A stretch of 51,774 nucleotides of DNA from Proteobacteria bacterium bin106 (lineage in GTDB: Bacteria; Bdellovibrionota_B; Oligoflexia; Oligoflexales; Bin106). Made by a program: the position numbers and the translations under genes. The notes below the pieces were generated by a model, which was not told where the DNA came from, made no database searches, and worked only from the letters and a program-made list of their open reading frames with translations. Positions 1 through 9,541 of this stretch are shown here, one piece after another (within the stretch, counting starts at the first letter, position 1; each line of letters starts with the position of its first letter). The DNA is taken from assembly GCA_002238945.1 (NCBI GenBank), contig MPNI01000017.1, positions 1 through 51,774 on the forward strand. Direction: 5' to 3'.

Positions 1-213
1 TTTAAAACAAAAAAATTCAAGGGTTGGTGGTATCAAAGTAGCGTCCCTAAGTATCTCTACTCATTTATAAAAGACAAGCAGGTTAGCATCAAAGATGTAG
101 TACATGGTGTTATTGATGAAGATCAATTTTCTATCTTTGATCCAGAAGATCTTAAAATTGAAGCTTTGCTGTTTCAATCAGGATATCTAACAATTGACCA
201 AAAAATGGAGGAA
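1..213 (+). repeat. Direct repeat, copy 1 (partner at 51311-51523)
   Basis: By eye this segment differs from 51311-51523 at only three positions (35, 157 and 168). Both copies lie in the same frame of paralogous AAA/nuclease genes. The identity ends abruptly at 213, after which the two genes differ at many positions. The left end of the match is cut off by the window edge, so its true length is unknown. A recent gene conversion or duplication tract is the simplest reading. Confidence 0.9.
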
Positions 214-444
214 CGCTACGGGATAGTATATCGTTTGAAATACCCGAATTTTGAGGTGCAAAAGTATTTAGCCCAAGGACTTTTAGCGCATATTACAGCT
301 AAAAAAATAACAGCGGAGAACAGTCAGGAGATGGTAGATTTGCTTGTAGAAAATAACTTCGAGAGTTTTGTAGAGATTCTTGAAGCTCGTTTAGCGGGTA
401 TTCCTTATCAGTGGCATAAGCAAGATTTAAATGAGGTTAACTAG
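1..444 (+). pseudogene. 3' fragment of AAA-ATPase-like / PD-(D/E)XK nuclease family gene, nuclease domain missing
   Basis: The frame is open from the first base of the window to a TAG at 442-444, so the 5' part lies outside. The product matches the middle of the complete paralogue at 42180-43754 and of the partial one at 50450-51774 (shared stretches FQSGYLTI, KYPNFEVQKYL and GIPYQWHK). It stops right after GIPYQWHK, where the paralogues go on into a C-terminal nuclease domain with a GK.D...EFK signature. The fragment is therefore truncated before the catalytic domain and is most likely a decayed copy, unless a short form is made on purpose. Bases 1-213 are almost identical to 51311-51523; beyond 213 the similarity falls sharply. 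Confidence 0.75.
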
Positions 445-868
445 AGAAGGTACTGAGAATGAGGTCAGCGATGGCACGCTCACCATACATGCCAACTAAG
501 GCAGGGTAGTATGAGGTAATTTGTATGGATGATCTCTTCTGTCTAAGATACATTTGATGCATCTGTTGCGTCTATCGGATGCATCCCTCGATATCTTTGT
601 GGGTAAGCTCAGTAATAAATAAAGGCTGGTCAAAAACTGCTATGTATTCAGTGATGCAATCTTGGTATTTCTCAAAGAAGCTTTGGCATACTTTAAAGCA
701 CGGTTTATCTTATCTTTCATCTATTGTTTTTTGGCGAATCTAAAAAAATTATCAATGATACCTATGTGCTGGATGAAATGTGCAGGTCACGATGTTCTTA
801 TCACATCGATTGCTCGTCCTACTCTCCTGCAAAAAGAAATACTTAAATATCTCATAACCTCAATGTAA
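438..868 (-). pseudogene. Decayed minus-strand gene of unknown family (copy 1)
   Basis: Read on the minus strand, this stretch keeps protein-like pieces, for example YYPALVGMYGERAIADLI near the 3' end, closed by a TAA at 438-440 that overlaps the end of the AAA/nuclease fragment. In-frame stops (for instance within CIR-stop-TQQMHQMY) and frame changes break it. A related stretch lies at about 49905-50300, where the matching piece reads MYGKRTIVELT; the conservative replacements (E/K, A/T, A/V, D/E) suggest that both descend from a real coding sequence on this strand. I do not recognise the family. The upstream limit is approximate. The plus-strand ORF at 662-868 is not supported by the second copy. 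Confidence 0.5.
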
Positions 869-1034
869 TTACAAGTTTTAGAAAGCAAATCTTTAACTAT
901 ATGTTAATGATTTGTTTGTAAATAAGAAGGGGCTAGCCAGATTTTTGTTGTTGATTTTGCGAAACTTCAACAAATACATTTGTAAAAGCATACAAAAATC
1001 ACATATAATCAACAAAAAAATAGTTAGAATTATA

Positions 1035-1257
1035 GGCTCTGTTGTGATCAAGTAGTGGTATATAAGCAGTTATGCAGTTATGTTAAGATTGCTCGTTATT
1101 CTTTGTAGAGTAGATCAGGAGGATGATATTATGGAATTAAATATACTTTTTGCATCGTCTTTGAGAAAGTAACTCACATAAACTGGCTAAAATTAATTTA
1201 GGTTAAAATCTGCTCATTTAAGTACCACTAGCACCATTACTTGATCACAACAAAGCC
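1035..1257. mobile_element. Small inverted-repeat element (MITE or IS remnant)
   Basis: The ends 1035-1059 and 1233-1257 are inverted repeats matching at 23 of 25 positions (GGCTYTGTTGTGATCAAGTA followed by RTGGT). The GGCTCTGTTG-type end resembles the terminal repeats of several IS families. A 7-bp AATTATA occurs just outside each end (1028-1034 and 1259-1265, with one extra A on the right), which could be a target duplication but is AT-rich and could be chance. The 223-bp interior holds no transposase. It has an AGGAGG followed by an ATG that opens only a 13-codon frame. Probably a non-autonomous or decayed element. Confidence 0.6.
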
Positions 1258-1306
1258 AAATTATATAGCTAACAGATCAACGAGTTTTATAAACTAGCCT
1301 GTGGTG

Positions 1307-2797
1307 TTATAGCTTTACAGTATCGTAGCTTTGGCCATCAAAGGAGCATTTCTTTGCTTCACTATTAACGTGTGTTGTGATATGAACGGGTCTGGTCCAT
1401 AACTTATGAAGAGCTTTGAGGGTTCCTTCTATGTGAGTTTCTTTGAGATCACGTCCTGTGTCTTTATGGCAGAGAAGAAGTTCTCCTCTATTTTTATAGT
1501 TAGCATCCACAATCTCTATGATAGGCTGGCCGAGGTTGGTGATTTGATCGAGGAGTTTTTTCTTGATTTTGGAGAAGTCTCGAGAAAATATCACTCTTTT
1601 TTGGTTACGTGGATTATAACGATAAATTAAAAACTTATGTTCATGACAAAAATCTTCGTCGAGAAACTCATCGACGAAGGTAACATCGTTATGCCATTTT
1701 CGTATTTCAAAGAGTTTGGCTTCACCTTGTCCGGTAAAACGGATACGTTCTTTGCGTTTTTTAGGGTCATCAATGGAAATATAATCCAAACCATACTTGC
1801 CTTCATCCCAGCGTTTTTTTACATGTCTTAACAGTTCGATACCTAGCCGGTAAGGATTGATTTGATCTCCTTGCTCAGCCACCACTCCTGAATGGAGATC
1901 GCAGAAATCGATGATTTCTGAATCACAGAGAGGATGGAGTTCAGTCATGATTTTTGAATGCCAATAACTAGCCCATCCTTCATTGATGATTTTGGTTTGA
2001 GCTTGAGGAGCGAAATAATAGGCCTCATCACGAATAATACCGAGAATACGTTTTTGCCAGTCTTTGAGAGGAGCATGTTGACCGAGAAAAGCTAAGATAT
2101 CTCTTTGGGGACTTGCAGGAAAACTTTCTTGAGTGTCTCGTTGTTTTTTTAAACTTTCTTGTTGAGCTTCAAGGAATGCCTTAGGATTTACATAATTATC
2201 CATATACTTCTTGGCTTGTAACTTTGATGGTCCTTGAACGTTTGGTTCTTTGGTATAATGATCGTGTTTAGGTGTTACTTTAAAAGGAGCATGAATATCG
2301 ATAAGATTATCGATACATAGGCAGATATCAATAAATCCTTCCACTTCCTCTTGCCCGTAGCGATCGATGAATTTACGAACAACTCCTGCATGATGAGCTG
2401 CTTGATCGAGCATTTTGCGGTTGGTGCGTGAGAACCAATAATTGTTTTTAAAAAAATCCACATGGCCATAAACATGGGCCATGACTGTTTTTTGTAGTAC
2501 CAAAGGATTTGCACGCATCAAATAAGCATAACTTGGATCTGTATTGACCACTAACTCATAGATTGCAGAAAGCCCAAAGCGATAGGTTTTGGCTAGACGA
2601 TCAAAAGACATGCCCCAACGCCAGTGCGGATAGCGGCTAGGAAAGCCATGATAAGCGGCAATGGCATTGAGCTCTTTATGATCCACAAGTTCAAAGATGG
2701 TATCATAAAAATCCAATCCAGCTGCTTTGGCACATTCAGCAATGGAGCGTGACATATTATGTAATTCAGGAGTGAGTTGGGTGCTGAATGTGCTCAT
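1307..2797 (-). CDS. spoVR: SpoVR family protein (YcgB-like)
   Basis: A 496-residue protein, the usual size of the SpoVR/YcgB family. Family-typical features include an N-terminal part with YDTIFELVDHKELNAIAAYHGFP and SRYPHWRWGM, a central H-W-containing stretch (INEGWASYWHSKIM) and the conserved NPYRLGIELL segment. SpoVR proteins are widespread in non-spore-formers and are co-transcribed with PrkA and YeaH homologues; their biochemical role is unsettled, with links to stress and cell-envelope adaptation. The ATG at 2797 lies two bases after the yeaH stop (TAA-cc-ATG), so translation is probably coupled. It is the last gene of the prkA-yeaH-spoVR unit. The assignment is firm, the function is not. 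Confidence 0.93.
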   Translation of the reverse strand: MSTFSTQLTPELHNMSRSIAECAKAAGLDFYDTIFELVDHKELNAIAAYHGFPSRYPHWRWGMSFDRLAKTYRFGLSAIYELVVNTDPSYAYLMRANPLVLQKTVMAHVYGHVDFFKNNYWFSRTNRKMLDQAAHHAGVVRKFIDRYGQEEVEGFIDICLCIDNLIDIHAPFKVTPKHDHYTKEPNVQGPSKLQAKKYMDNYVNPKAFLEAQQESLKKQRDTQESFPASPQRDILAFLGQHAPLKDWQKRILGIIRDEAYYFAPQAQTKIINEGWASYWHSKIMTELHPLCDSEIIDFCDLHSGVVAEQGDQINPYRLGIELLRHVKKRWDEGKYGLDYISIDDPKKRKERIRFTGQGEAKLFEIRKWHNDVTFVDEFLDEDFCHEHKFLIYRYNPRNQKRVIFSRDFSKIKKKLLDQITNLGQPIIEIVDANYKNRGELLLCHKDTGRDLKETHIEGTLKALHKLWTRPVHITTHVNSEAKKCSFDGQSYDTVKL

Positions 2798-2799
2798 GG

Positions 2800-3954
2800 T
2801 TAGCGCCCCGTTCCTAAAAAAGCCTTAAGGGTATCGATGATATCATCGCGATGAGTCATATTCCTTATAATAACTTTTTCTTCACTACCAAAGCGTCTAT
2901 TGAGTTCTCCATAGAACTGCCCTGAGCCATAACGAGACTCGGTTTGGCCATAGCCAAACAAATTAGCTGCAGGAAGTAAAACGGATTCAAGAAGATGGAG
3001 GCATTCTTCGGTGTCATTGCCAGACCAGTTATCACCATCAGAGAAGTGAAATAAATAAATATTCCATTCGTCAGCGGGAAACTCCTTATCAATGACCTCT
3101 ACTGCTTTGCGGTATGCAGAGCTAATTAAGGTTCCGCCACTTTCTTTGGTGCGATAAAAAACCTTTTCATCCACCACCTTAGCGGTGGCATCATGAATAA
3201 TAAAACGTCTTTCAAGATCTTTATACTGAGATGTAAGCCAGGTATCAAGCCAGAAGCCACTGAGCCGTACTAACTCTTTTTGCTCTTCTCCCATGGATCC
3301 TGAGACATCCATCATATAAATAATAGCTGCTTGACTCACGGGTTGTTCTTGAACATGAAAACTACGGTAGCGTTGATCTTCGCGAATAGGTATTACAACT
3401 GGTGGTTTGAGAGGATCATAAATACCACTGGCTAAAGAACGTTTTAAAGCTGTGCGGTAAGTGCGTTTAAAATGCTTAAGGGAATCAGGACCTTGAGAAG
3501 CAATTCCTGAATAGCTTTTGCGTTGCTTGTGTAAAGAAGCTTTATTTCCCTTATCCTCGATACGTGGTAGTTCAAGCTCTTCGCCAAGCAATTCTGCAAG
3601 TTCTTCAAGGGTAATGGCATCTTCTAGTACCTTTTCTGATTCTTTATCGGAAGGCTTGCCTCCTTGTCCAGGTTTGTCGCCCTCTCCTGGTGCTACTTTG
3701 AGTTCATCACCCACATTTCCTTTTCCTTGTCCGACTTCTTCAGTTCCAGAACCATTTTCTCCAGGCTGTCCATAAGCAAAACGCGGTAGTTCGATACTGG
3801 GCAATGGAATAGAGACACGTTGCTTGCGTCCTCCTCCTTGATGAAGGCGTGTCACAAGATTACCGCGGGTGATGTAACCTTTAAGATCTGATTTAACACG
3901 GCCACGGATGATCTTTTTAAAACGACTATGGTCGGCATCCATGTTAACAAACAT
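2800..3954 (-). CDS. yeaH: YeaH / DUF444 family VWA-domain protein
   Basis: A 384-residue DUF444 protein. The N-terminus (DHSRFKKIIRGRVKSDLKGY) and the basic stretch after it are typical of the family. A low-complexity, Gly/Glu-rich linker lies around residues 60-110. The C-terminal half is a von Willebrand A-like domain with a MIDAS motif (MMDVSGSMG), the SGGTLISSAY element and an SDGDNW acidic loop. The start at 3954 is supported by an AAGGGAAG Shine-Dalgarno about five bases upstream. The gene sits 55 bp downstream of prkA and touches spoVR. YeaH is thought to act together with the PrkA kinase; the partner relation is known from genomic co-occurrence and is not visible here beyond the operon. 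Confidence 0.92.
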   Translation of the reverse strand: MFVNMDADHSRFKKIIRGRVKSDLKGYITRGNLVTRLHQGGGRKQRVSIPLPSIELPRFAYGQPGENGSGTEEVGQGKGNVGDELKVAPGEGDKPGQGGKPSDKESEKVLEDAITLEELAELLGEELELPRIEDKGNKASLHKQRKSYSGIASQGPDSLKHFKRTYRTALKRSLASGIYDPLKPPVVIPIREDQRYRSFHVQEQPVSQAAIIYMMDVSGSMGEEQKELVRLSGFWLDTWLTSQYKDLERRFIIHDATAKVVDEKVFYRTKESGGTLISSAYRKAVEVIDKEFPADEWNIYLFHFSDGDNWSGNDTEECLHLLESVLLPAANLFGYGQTESRYGSGQFYGELNRRFGSEEKVIIRNMTHRDDIIDTLKAFLGTGR

Positions 3955-4009
3955 TTGTGCTTCCCTTTCTTCTCTTGCGTTTTGCTCGTCATACTTTTAA
4001 GCGTTTTCT

Positions 4010-6070
4010 CTAAGAGCTTGCTTTTAAAGAGTGTCCTCGAGCAAATATCGATGAAACAAAACTCAATGCATCACTTGCACAGATATCACAATAGCCATAG
4101 TTATCGATCAAACGTTGTTTCACCACATCGATCTTACCTTGAGCTTCTCTATCTACCACATTACCGATAAGAGTAGTGAGTTTGATGGTATCTTTTTGGT
4201 CCTCAAAAAGTTTGAGCTCTAAAGCTTTATGTAAGCGCTCATTGGAGCGAAAATCAAAAGGCTTGCCATCGAGAGCTAAAGCACCGATATAATTCATGAT
4301 CTCACGACGAAAGTCATCTTTACGTACATCAGGAATATCGATTTTTTCCTCAATGGAGCGCATCATCCGTTCATCAGGCTCTTCATAGCCGCCTGTGTAG
4401 GGGTTTTTGATCTTTTCTTTTTGAATATAGGCTTTGATATTATCAATATAATTACCACACAGTTTATCAATAGCGGATTCATCAGCGGATATGGCTTTTT
4501 GGACTTCGTGTTTGACAATATCTTCATATTCTCTTTTGACATCCACGAGTAATTCTCGGTAGCGTTTTTTGGTTTTTTCATCATTGATAAGAGAATGATT
4601 TTTTAAACCACTTTCTAATTCATTTAAAACAATAAACGGGCTTAAACATCCTTGGCCTTTATCTAAAATCAAGGCATTGGATATCTTATCTTGAATATAC
4701 CGTGGAGAAATACCTTCTAAGCCTTCACGCTTGGTTTCTTTGCGTAACTCTTTGATATTTTCTTCTGTGAAATTTTGAGAGGTTTTGCCATTGTAGAGTT
4801 TAAGCTTTTGTAGGAGGGTTAGGTTAGCTTTTGTGGCAGGTTCTAGGCGTGTTAAAACGGCCCACATGGAAGCCATCTCTAAAGTATGAGGGGCTATATG
4901 CATGTGAGGAACGCTTTCTTTATTAAAATCTTTTTGATAGATTTTGGTTTCTTCGTTTAATTTGGTGATATAAGGAACATCAATCTTGACGGTACGATCC
5001 TTAAGAGCTTCCATAAACTCGTTGTTTTGTAGCTTTTTGAATTCGGGTTCGTTGGTGTGACCGAGAATCAAGAGATCAATATCGGTTTGGGCAAATTTCT
5101 TAGGTTTGATTTTATGTTCTTGTGATGCTGTGAGGAGATCATAAAGAAAAGCGGTATCGAGTTTGAGGACTTCGATAAATTCGATAATACCGCGATTAGC
5201 GATATTGAATTCTCCATCAAAATTGAAGGCACGAGGGTCAGAATCTGAGCCATAAATGGCAATTTTGCGATAATTGATATCACCGCTTAATTCTGTGGAA
5301 TCTTGGTTTTTTTCATCTTTAGGCTGAAACGTTCCAATACCTATGCGCTCTCTTTCAGAAAGTACGAGACGTCTAATGCGAACATGTTTGTCGATCATCT
5401 CTTGCCAATCACCTTTGTAGTGAGTGAGCAATTTATTGAAGATAAAACGTGATGGTGGGCAAAGATCTCCTCGAGGCCAGACCTGCTTGCCTCTTTCTTT
5501 GCCTTCATTAAGAGCGGTGAGGAAATGTGTGCGATGTTCAGATGGCAGTAAAATTAAGGGATCTTCGTTCATGGGAGTGGGAAAGGTATCTTCCATATCC
5601 ACGATATCTTTGAGATGGATCCAATCAAAACTAAACATTAAGCCTTCATCGGTACGGCTATAATGCTCAATGCCTTTTTTGAGAAGTCTAGCGATGGTGG
5701 ATTTGGATGATCCTACAGGGCCATGTAACAAGATCACTCGCTTTTCAGCACCATAGCGATAAGCTCCAGCTTTGATGGTATGGATCAACTTTTGTAAATG
5801 AACATCTAATCCATAAACCGCATCTTTGCCATCCCCTAAAGGATCATCAAAGAAATGCCAATGGGTGATTTTCTTTTTGCTTTCTTCGTATTCATGAAAG
5901 CCATAAGAGGCAATCATATCATAGGCTCGTTGAAAGGCTGAGCGAGCAATATCTGGACGCTCTGTGAGCTTATCAAGATAATCTTGAAAGGTTCCTGTCC
6001 ATGATAGTTCTGCGTACTCTTTTTTAAAGTTTGATTCGCGCAGTATCTCTAAGGCTTGCTGAACATTCAT
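4010..6070 (-). CDS. prkA: PrkA (YeaG) family serine protein kinase / AAA+ protein
   Basis: About 686 residues, full length for PrkA/YeaG. An AAA+ core has the Walker [10 protein letters not shown] near residues 117-125, and the C-terminal PrkA domain follows. Family members are reported as Ser/Thr kinases (B. subtilis PrkA, E. coli YeaG) and act in nutrient-limitation responses. The frame is open to a TTG at 6076, but ATG at 6070 has a GAGGAG nine bases upstream, so I prefer 6070. It is first in an operon with yeaH and spoVR. The region 6077-6305 upstream has AT-rich repeats (CTTTATATAT) and should hold the promoter, though I see no clear -35/-10 pair. Confidence 0.94.
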   Translation of the reverse strand: MNVQQALEILRESNFKKEYAELSWTGTFQDYLDKLTERPDIARSAFQRAYDMIASYGFHEYEESKKKITHWHFFDDPLGDGKDAVYGLDVHLQKLIHTIKAGAYRYGAEKRVILLHGPVGSSKSTIARLLKKGIEHYSRTDEGLMFSFDWIHLKDIVDMEDTFPTPMNEDPLILLPSEHRTHFLTALNEGKERGKQVWPRGDLCPPSRFIFNKLLTHYKGDWQEMIDKHVRIRRLVLSERERIGIGTFQPKDEKNQDSTELSGDINYRKIAIYGSDSDPRAFNFDGEFNIANRGIIEFIEVLKLDTAFLYDLLTASQEHKIKPKKFAQTDIDLLILGHTNEPEFKKLQNNEFMEALKDRTVKIDVPYITKLNEETKIYQKDFNKESVPHMHIAPHTLEMASMWAVLTRLEPATKANLTLLQKLKLYNGKTSQNFTEENIKELRKETKREGLEGISPRYIQDKISNALILDKGQGCLSPFIVLNELESGLKNHSLINDEKTKKRYRELLVDVKREYEDIVKHEVQKAISADESAIDKLCGNYIDNIKAYIQKEKIKNPYTGGYEEPDERMMRSIEEKIDIPDVRKDDFRREIMNYIGALALDGKPFDFRSNERLHKALELKLFEDQKDTIKLTTLIGNVVDREAQGKIDVVKQRLIDNYGYCDICASDALSFVSSIFARGHSLKASS

Positions 6071-6305
6071 TATCAAGATCTCCTCTAGATGGCTTGATTA
6101 CCTTTTGATTACTCAATCCTCATCATTATCATTTATATCCGTTCCTGTTTTTCTATGAGGTATATACCTTTATATATCTTTATATATATCTTTATATCTT
6201 GTCTTATGGATGCATGTGTCCCCACCTTCGGTTATATCACTTTATGGATTCGGTACATTTGCCATAAAACTTACTTATTCTTCTCCTTCTTTTCTTAACG
6301 GCTGT

Positions 6306-7434
6306 CTATGTGATGGGTGAGATATGTTTTTTTGCGCTTTGGAGGTTGTAGCGTTTGATGAATTCTTTCAAGTCTCCATCGAGGACTGAGGATGCATCAG
6401 AGGTTTCGTAGTTGCTGCGATGATCTTTGACTAATTTGAAAGGATAAAGAGTATAGGTGCGGATTTGTGAGCCAAAAGATATATCAAACTGCTCTCCTTG
6501 AGCTGCTTGTTTTTGCTTATCTTGTTTGGCTCTTTCAAAAGCATATAACTTTGAGCTAAGTAATTGCATACAACGTTCTTTATTTTGATGCTGCGATCTT
6601 TCTGATTGGCACTGCACTACAATGCCTGATGGATGGTGGGTGATACGTACTGCAGAATCGGTTTTATTGACATGCTGTCCTCCTGCACCTGAAGCACGAT
6701 ACGTATCGATACGTATATCTTGTGGTTGGATATCGATATCAATATGATCATCTAGCATGGGTGTTACCGAAACAGAAGCAAAGCTAGTATGACGTCTGCC
6801 TGCAGAATCAAAAGGTGATATACGTATCAGGCGATGGATGCCATCTTCTGCTTTTAAATAGCCAAACACTTTGCCGTGAGCTCCAGCTGATACGCGACAT
6901 TCCACAGACTTGATACCCGCTCCTTCTCCACTGCTTACAGATAGCTCTTCGGTGTTCCAACCCATATTATGGCAAAAACGAGAATACATCCTTGAAAGCA
7001 TCAAAGCCCAATCACATGACTCAGTTCCACCAGCTCCAGCTTGAATCGAAAGAATGGCATCATGATCATCAAACTCACCAGAAAGAAGAACAGATAGCTC
7101 CATATCTTCTAGGGTTTTTTCAAAGGAAAGCAATAATTGCACAGCCTCTTGGAAAAAACTGGTATCTTCATGAGCTAGCTCACTGGCAGCACATACATCC
7201 TCTTTAAGAGAGCTCAGATGTTGAGCTGCCAGAATGTGAGTTTCGATATTTTTTTGTTTTTTTATCTCAAGGGCAGCGCGTTTGCCATCATTCCAAAAAT
7301 CTGGATCAGCTATCATTTTGTCTTTGAGTTCTTGATGCTTGCGGATATGATTTTCGAGGTCAAAGAAAACCCCATAGATCTTCAAAACGTTGCAAAGACA
7401 GATTTTTTCGCTTAACAAACGTAGCTTTATCCAT
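6306..7434 (-). CDS. prfB: Peptide chain release factor 2, with programmed +1 frameshift
   Basis: RF2 recognises UAA and UGA stops and triggers peptide release. The gene begins at ATG 7434 (after AAAGGATGATC) and codes for 24 residues ending in DLWGFL, then meets TGA at 7362-7360. Coding resumes in the +1 frame with DLENHIRKHQEL, giving about 375 residues in total. The SPF anticodon-like tripeptide is at about residue 206 and the catalytic GGQ at about 251 (ASGAGGQHVNKTDSAVRI), both as expected for RF2. The gene lies alone between prkA and a divergent gene at 7741. The start sometimes called at 7418 is an artefact of the shifted frame. Confidence 0.96.
7359..7368 (-). promoter_or_regulatory. 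RF2 programmed frameshift site (CTT TGA C)
   Basis: On the minus strand the sequence TGGGGTTTTCTTTGAC carries the slippery CTT codon followed by an in-frame TGA and C, the canonical RF2 autoregulatory site. A G-run three bases upstream can act as the internal Shine-Dalgarno. When RF2 is scarce, termination at this UGA is slow and the ribosome slips +1, making more RF2. Confidence 0.95.
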
Positions 7435-7740
7435 GATCATCCTTTAGTGATAGGGCTCTTTCTTGATGGATCTATTCTTTCTGTTAATGCGTCATCTATG
7501 GAGATGATTTTATTATATAAGCAACTTCTCCATCAGAGACAGTGGGATTTTTTCCTACATTTTTTATATTTTTTACAAATATGACTTGCATTCCTTTTCT
7601 CTCTGTATTACCAAGTCAAACAACATCAATGTTTTAATAAAGCCCTTTGGGCATATTTCTAAGAATCATGACTGCTGCATGATCGTGCAGTAGAAAAGAT
7701 GGCTAGGGGTGTGTGTGGGGGCACAGACAAGGAGAGAGTT

Positions 7741-8244
7741 ATGCAACAGATCCCTTCCACACATCGTCTCCCTCATGTGACAGCTCAGGTGAATTTTTCT
7801 CAGGCAACGGCTGCAGCTAGTAGCCAGGCTAGCCAGGATTTGCTACAACTTGATAAAGCAGAAGCTCAGAGGGGCAAGAATCTGCAAGTATTGGATCGTC
7901 CTACTTTGATATGTAATGAAAATCGTGCTTACTTTGATGGCCGTGTGATGAATTTGCGTAAAAAACGAACTTTGGAACGGAAGCTTTTTCAATTGTTTTC
8001 TCATACTCATACACCAATTGCTAAGGACCATGTCATTGAGCATCTCTATGAAGTTTCTTTGGAGGAAGCCTCTCCAAGGCGTCGGCAATGTATGAATAAT
8101 GCTTTAAATAAATTGATGGTACGTACGCGTGGGGAATGTAAAAAACATTTAGATCAGCCTGGGAATCCTCAGTGGGAATGGTTTGTTTTTGATCATCAGC
8201 GTAAATGTTACTCTTTGGTTGAGCCTCACAAAACCAGATCTTAA
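7741..8244 (+). CDS. Small winged-helix-like putative regulator
   Basis: A 167-residue protein. The start at 7741 is favoured over 7699 because AAGGAGAGAG lies just before it. Residues 1-50 are Gln/Ala/Ser-rich and probably disordered. The rest (about 55-160: ENRAYFDGRVMNLRKKRTLE, then LFQLFSHTHTPIAKDHVIEHLY) has the order of elements of an OmpR/PhoB-type winged helix: a strand pair ending in L, a core helix, a turn with a new helix (VIEHLYEV), a recognition helix with many Arg/Asn and a final wing (FVFDHQRKCYSLV). No receiver domain is present. The similarity is inferred by eye. It is convergent with 8246-9541, one base apart. Confidence 0.55.
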   Translation: MQQIPSTHRLPHVTAQVNFSQATAAASSQASQDLLQLDKAEAQRGKNLQVLDRPTLICNENRAYFDGRVMNLRKKRTLERKLFQLFSHTHTPIAKDHVIEHLYEVSLEEASPRRRQCMNNALNKLMVRTRGECKKHLDQPGNPQWEWFVFDHQRKCYSLVEPHKTRS

Positions 8245-8245
8245 G

Positions 8246-9541
8246 TTATGATTTGAATTTATTGAATCCTCCGAGGTAGCCATCACGTAAAGGATCTTTT
8301 TCGTGAGGGAGATGATAAGAACAGCGTATGCCGTGTAATGAGCTAAACCATGGTTGTTCAGTAAGGGTTTTAAGGGTGCCCTGACAATGCTTGTTCATAG
8401 CATTTGAAGACCATTCCTTGCTGATGTTAAAACGCAGCTTAATGCCCACTCCTTTAGAAAAGAAAATTGTGCTGGCATGTAAGAGAGAATCATCTCTAAA
8501 GAGTTTTGCGAGTTGTTCTTGCCATTGATTTTGAGCTAAATGCTTGTCCATATAGGATTTGATGGTGTCTTGAAAGGTAAGACGAAAATACGATCCACCA
8601 ACGTTATAGAGCAATTTATGGGCAATACTGTACTGTACATAGGCGGACATAAATTGTTTGTTTTTATAACTCTTATCTCCTTCTTTGACCCACATCCAAG
8701 CATCTTTTCCGCTATGAGTCCAATAAGCTGTATGTAAGGCTCCGATGTAGAGTTTTCCTTTATCTGCAACTACGGTTGAGATGATACGGACAATTTCTTT
8801 TTGGCCTCGCCAAGATAGCACCAAAAAAAACTGCAATGCAGCTTCATGGAGAGGAGATACATACATATCATCGTCAGGACAAAGCACCTGTCCTCTACCA
8901 ACGGTGTCATAGATGGCCCATATCCCTGCATAACTCATTTCTAAAGGTGGCTTGTCAGTCATCAGAAACACACTGCCGAGCTTTTTGATATTGTCTTCAT
9001 GATCACGCATTCGTGGCTTCATTAAAGCTCTGATAGCGCCAGTATCTTTGGTGCGCATAGCCTGTAAATACTGACTGACAAACTCTCCAAACCCTTCTCC
9101 TACGTAGCTGTACTGGCTTTTGACATCATAATGAGTACTCGTTACGGACTTAAGAGATACAGGGGGAGATGTGGGGAGTGTGGCTAGCTCTGTGGCTAGT
9201 TCTGTGGCTAGCTCTGTGGAAAACTCTGAGGCACCTGTTTTTTGGGTATGTCTGTTTTCTTGAGGAGAATGCGTTTGTGGTTGCAAAGAACGACAGAGCA
9301 TTACAGGAGAGACCAAGGGGATATTTGCTACAGAGGGAAACAGTTTTTGAATGGATGTGGATACATGTAAAGAGCTCACAAAAGGAGCTTCAAAGCTATA
9401 TCCTAAATAAGGGCAAGCAAATAGGCATAAGAGGATGCTTATAGGGAATATGAGGTGGTTTTTTTTGATGGCTAGTTTGATGGCTAGTTTGATGGCTAGT
9501 ATGTTTGTAACAGATGATGAGATATGTGGATTATTTAGCAT
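8246..9541 (-). CDS. Membrane-anchored or secreted protein of unknown function with ELAT and AIKL repeats
   Basis: The preferred start is ATG at 9541, within the end of the upstream gene (ATGctaaaTAA), which suggests translational coupling; the longer frame to 9604 would overlap that gene by more. The product has about 431 residues. A hydrophobic segment near residues 30-48 is a likely membrane anchor or signal peptide, preceded by a repeat AIKLAIKLAIKK. A second repeat (TELATELATELAT) lies near residues 118-130 ahead of a globular part rich in aromatic residues. Each repeat comes from a 12-bp tandem unit. I do not recognise a domain; the globular part is probably periplasmic. Confidence 0.7.
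   Translation of the reverse strand: MLNNPHISSSVTNILAIKLAIKLAIKKNHLIFPISILLCLFACPYLGYSFEAPFVSSLHVSTSIQKLFPSVANIPLVSPVMLCRSLQPQTHSPQENRHTQKTGASEFSTELATELATELATLPTSPPVSLKSVTSTHYDVKSQYSYVGEGFGEFVSQYLQAMRTKDTGAIRALMKPRMRDHEDNIKKLGSVFLMTDKPPLEMSYAGIWAIYDTVGRGQVLCPDDDMYVSPLHEAALQFFLVLSWRGQKEIVRIISTVVADKGKLYIGALHTAYWTHSGKDAWMWVKEGDKSYKNKQFMSAYVQYSIAHKLLYNVGGSYFRLTFQDTIKSYMDKHLAQNQWQEQLAKLFRDDSLLHASTIFFSKGVGIKLRFNISKEWSSNAMNKHCQGTLKTLTEQPWFSSLHGIRCSYHLPHEKDPLRDGYLGGFNKFKS
9181..9216. repeat. 12-bp tandem repeat, three copies, in frame
   Basis: Units TGGCTAGCTCTG, TGGCTAGTTCTG and TGGCTAGCTCTG follow one another. On the minus strand they encode TELA units in the 431-residue protein. Copy-number change would not shift the frame. 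Confidence 0.95.
9467..9502. repeat. 12-bp tandem repeat, three copies, in frame
   Basis: Unit GATGGCTAGTTT occurs twice, followed by a third copy ending in AT. On the minus strand it encodes AIKL units just before the membrane segment of the 431-residue protein. It shares the core TGGCTAG with the repeat at 9181-9216. Confidence 0.95.

Noticed and set aside
662-868. 68-residue plus-strand frame next to the AAA/nuclease fragment
   Set aside because: It has no ribosome site, and comparison with the second remnant supports the minus strand as the former coding strand.
3518-3775. 85-residue Ser/Pro-rich plus-strand frame opposite yeaH
   Set aside because: Antisense shadow of the Gly/Glu-rich linker of YeaH.
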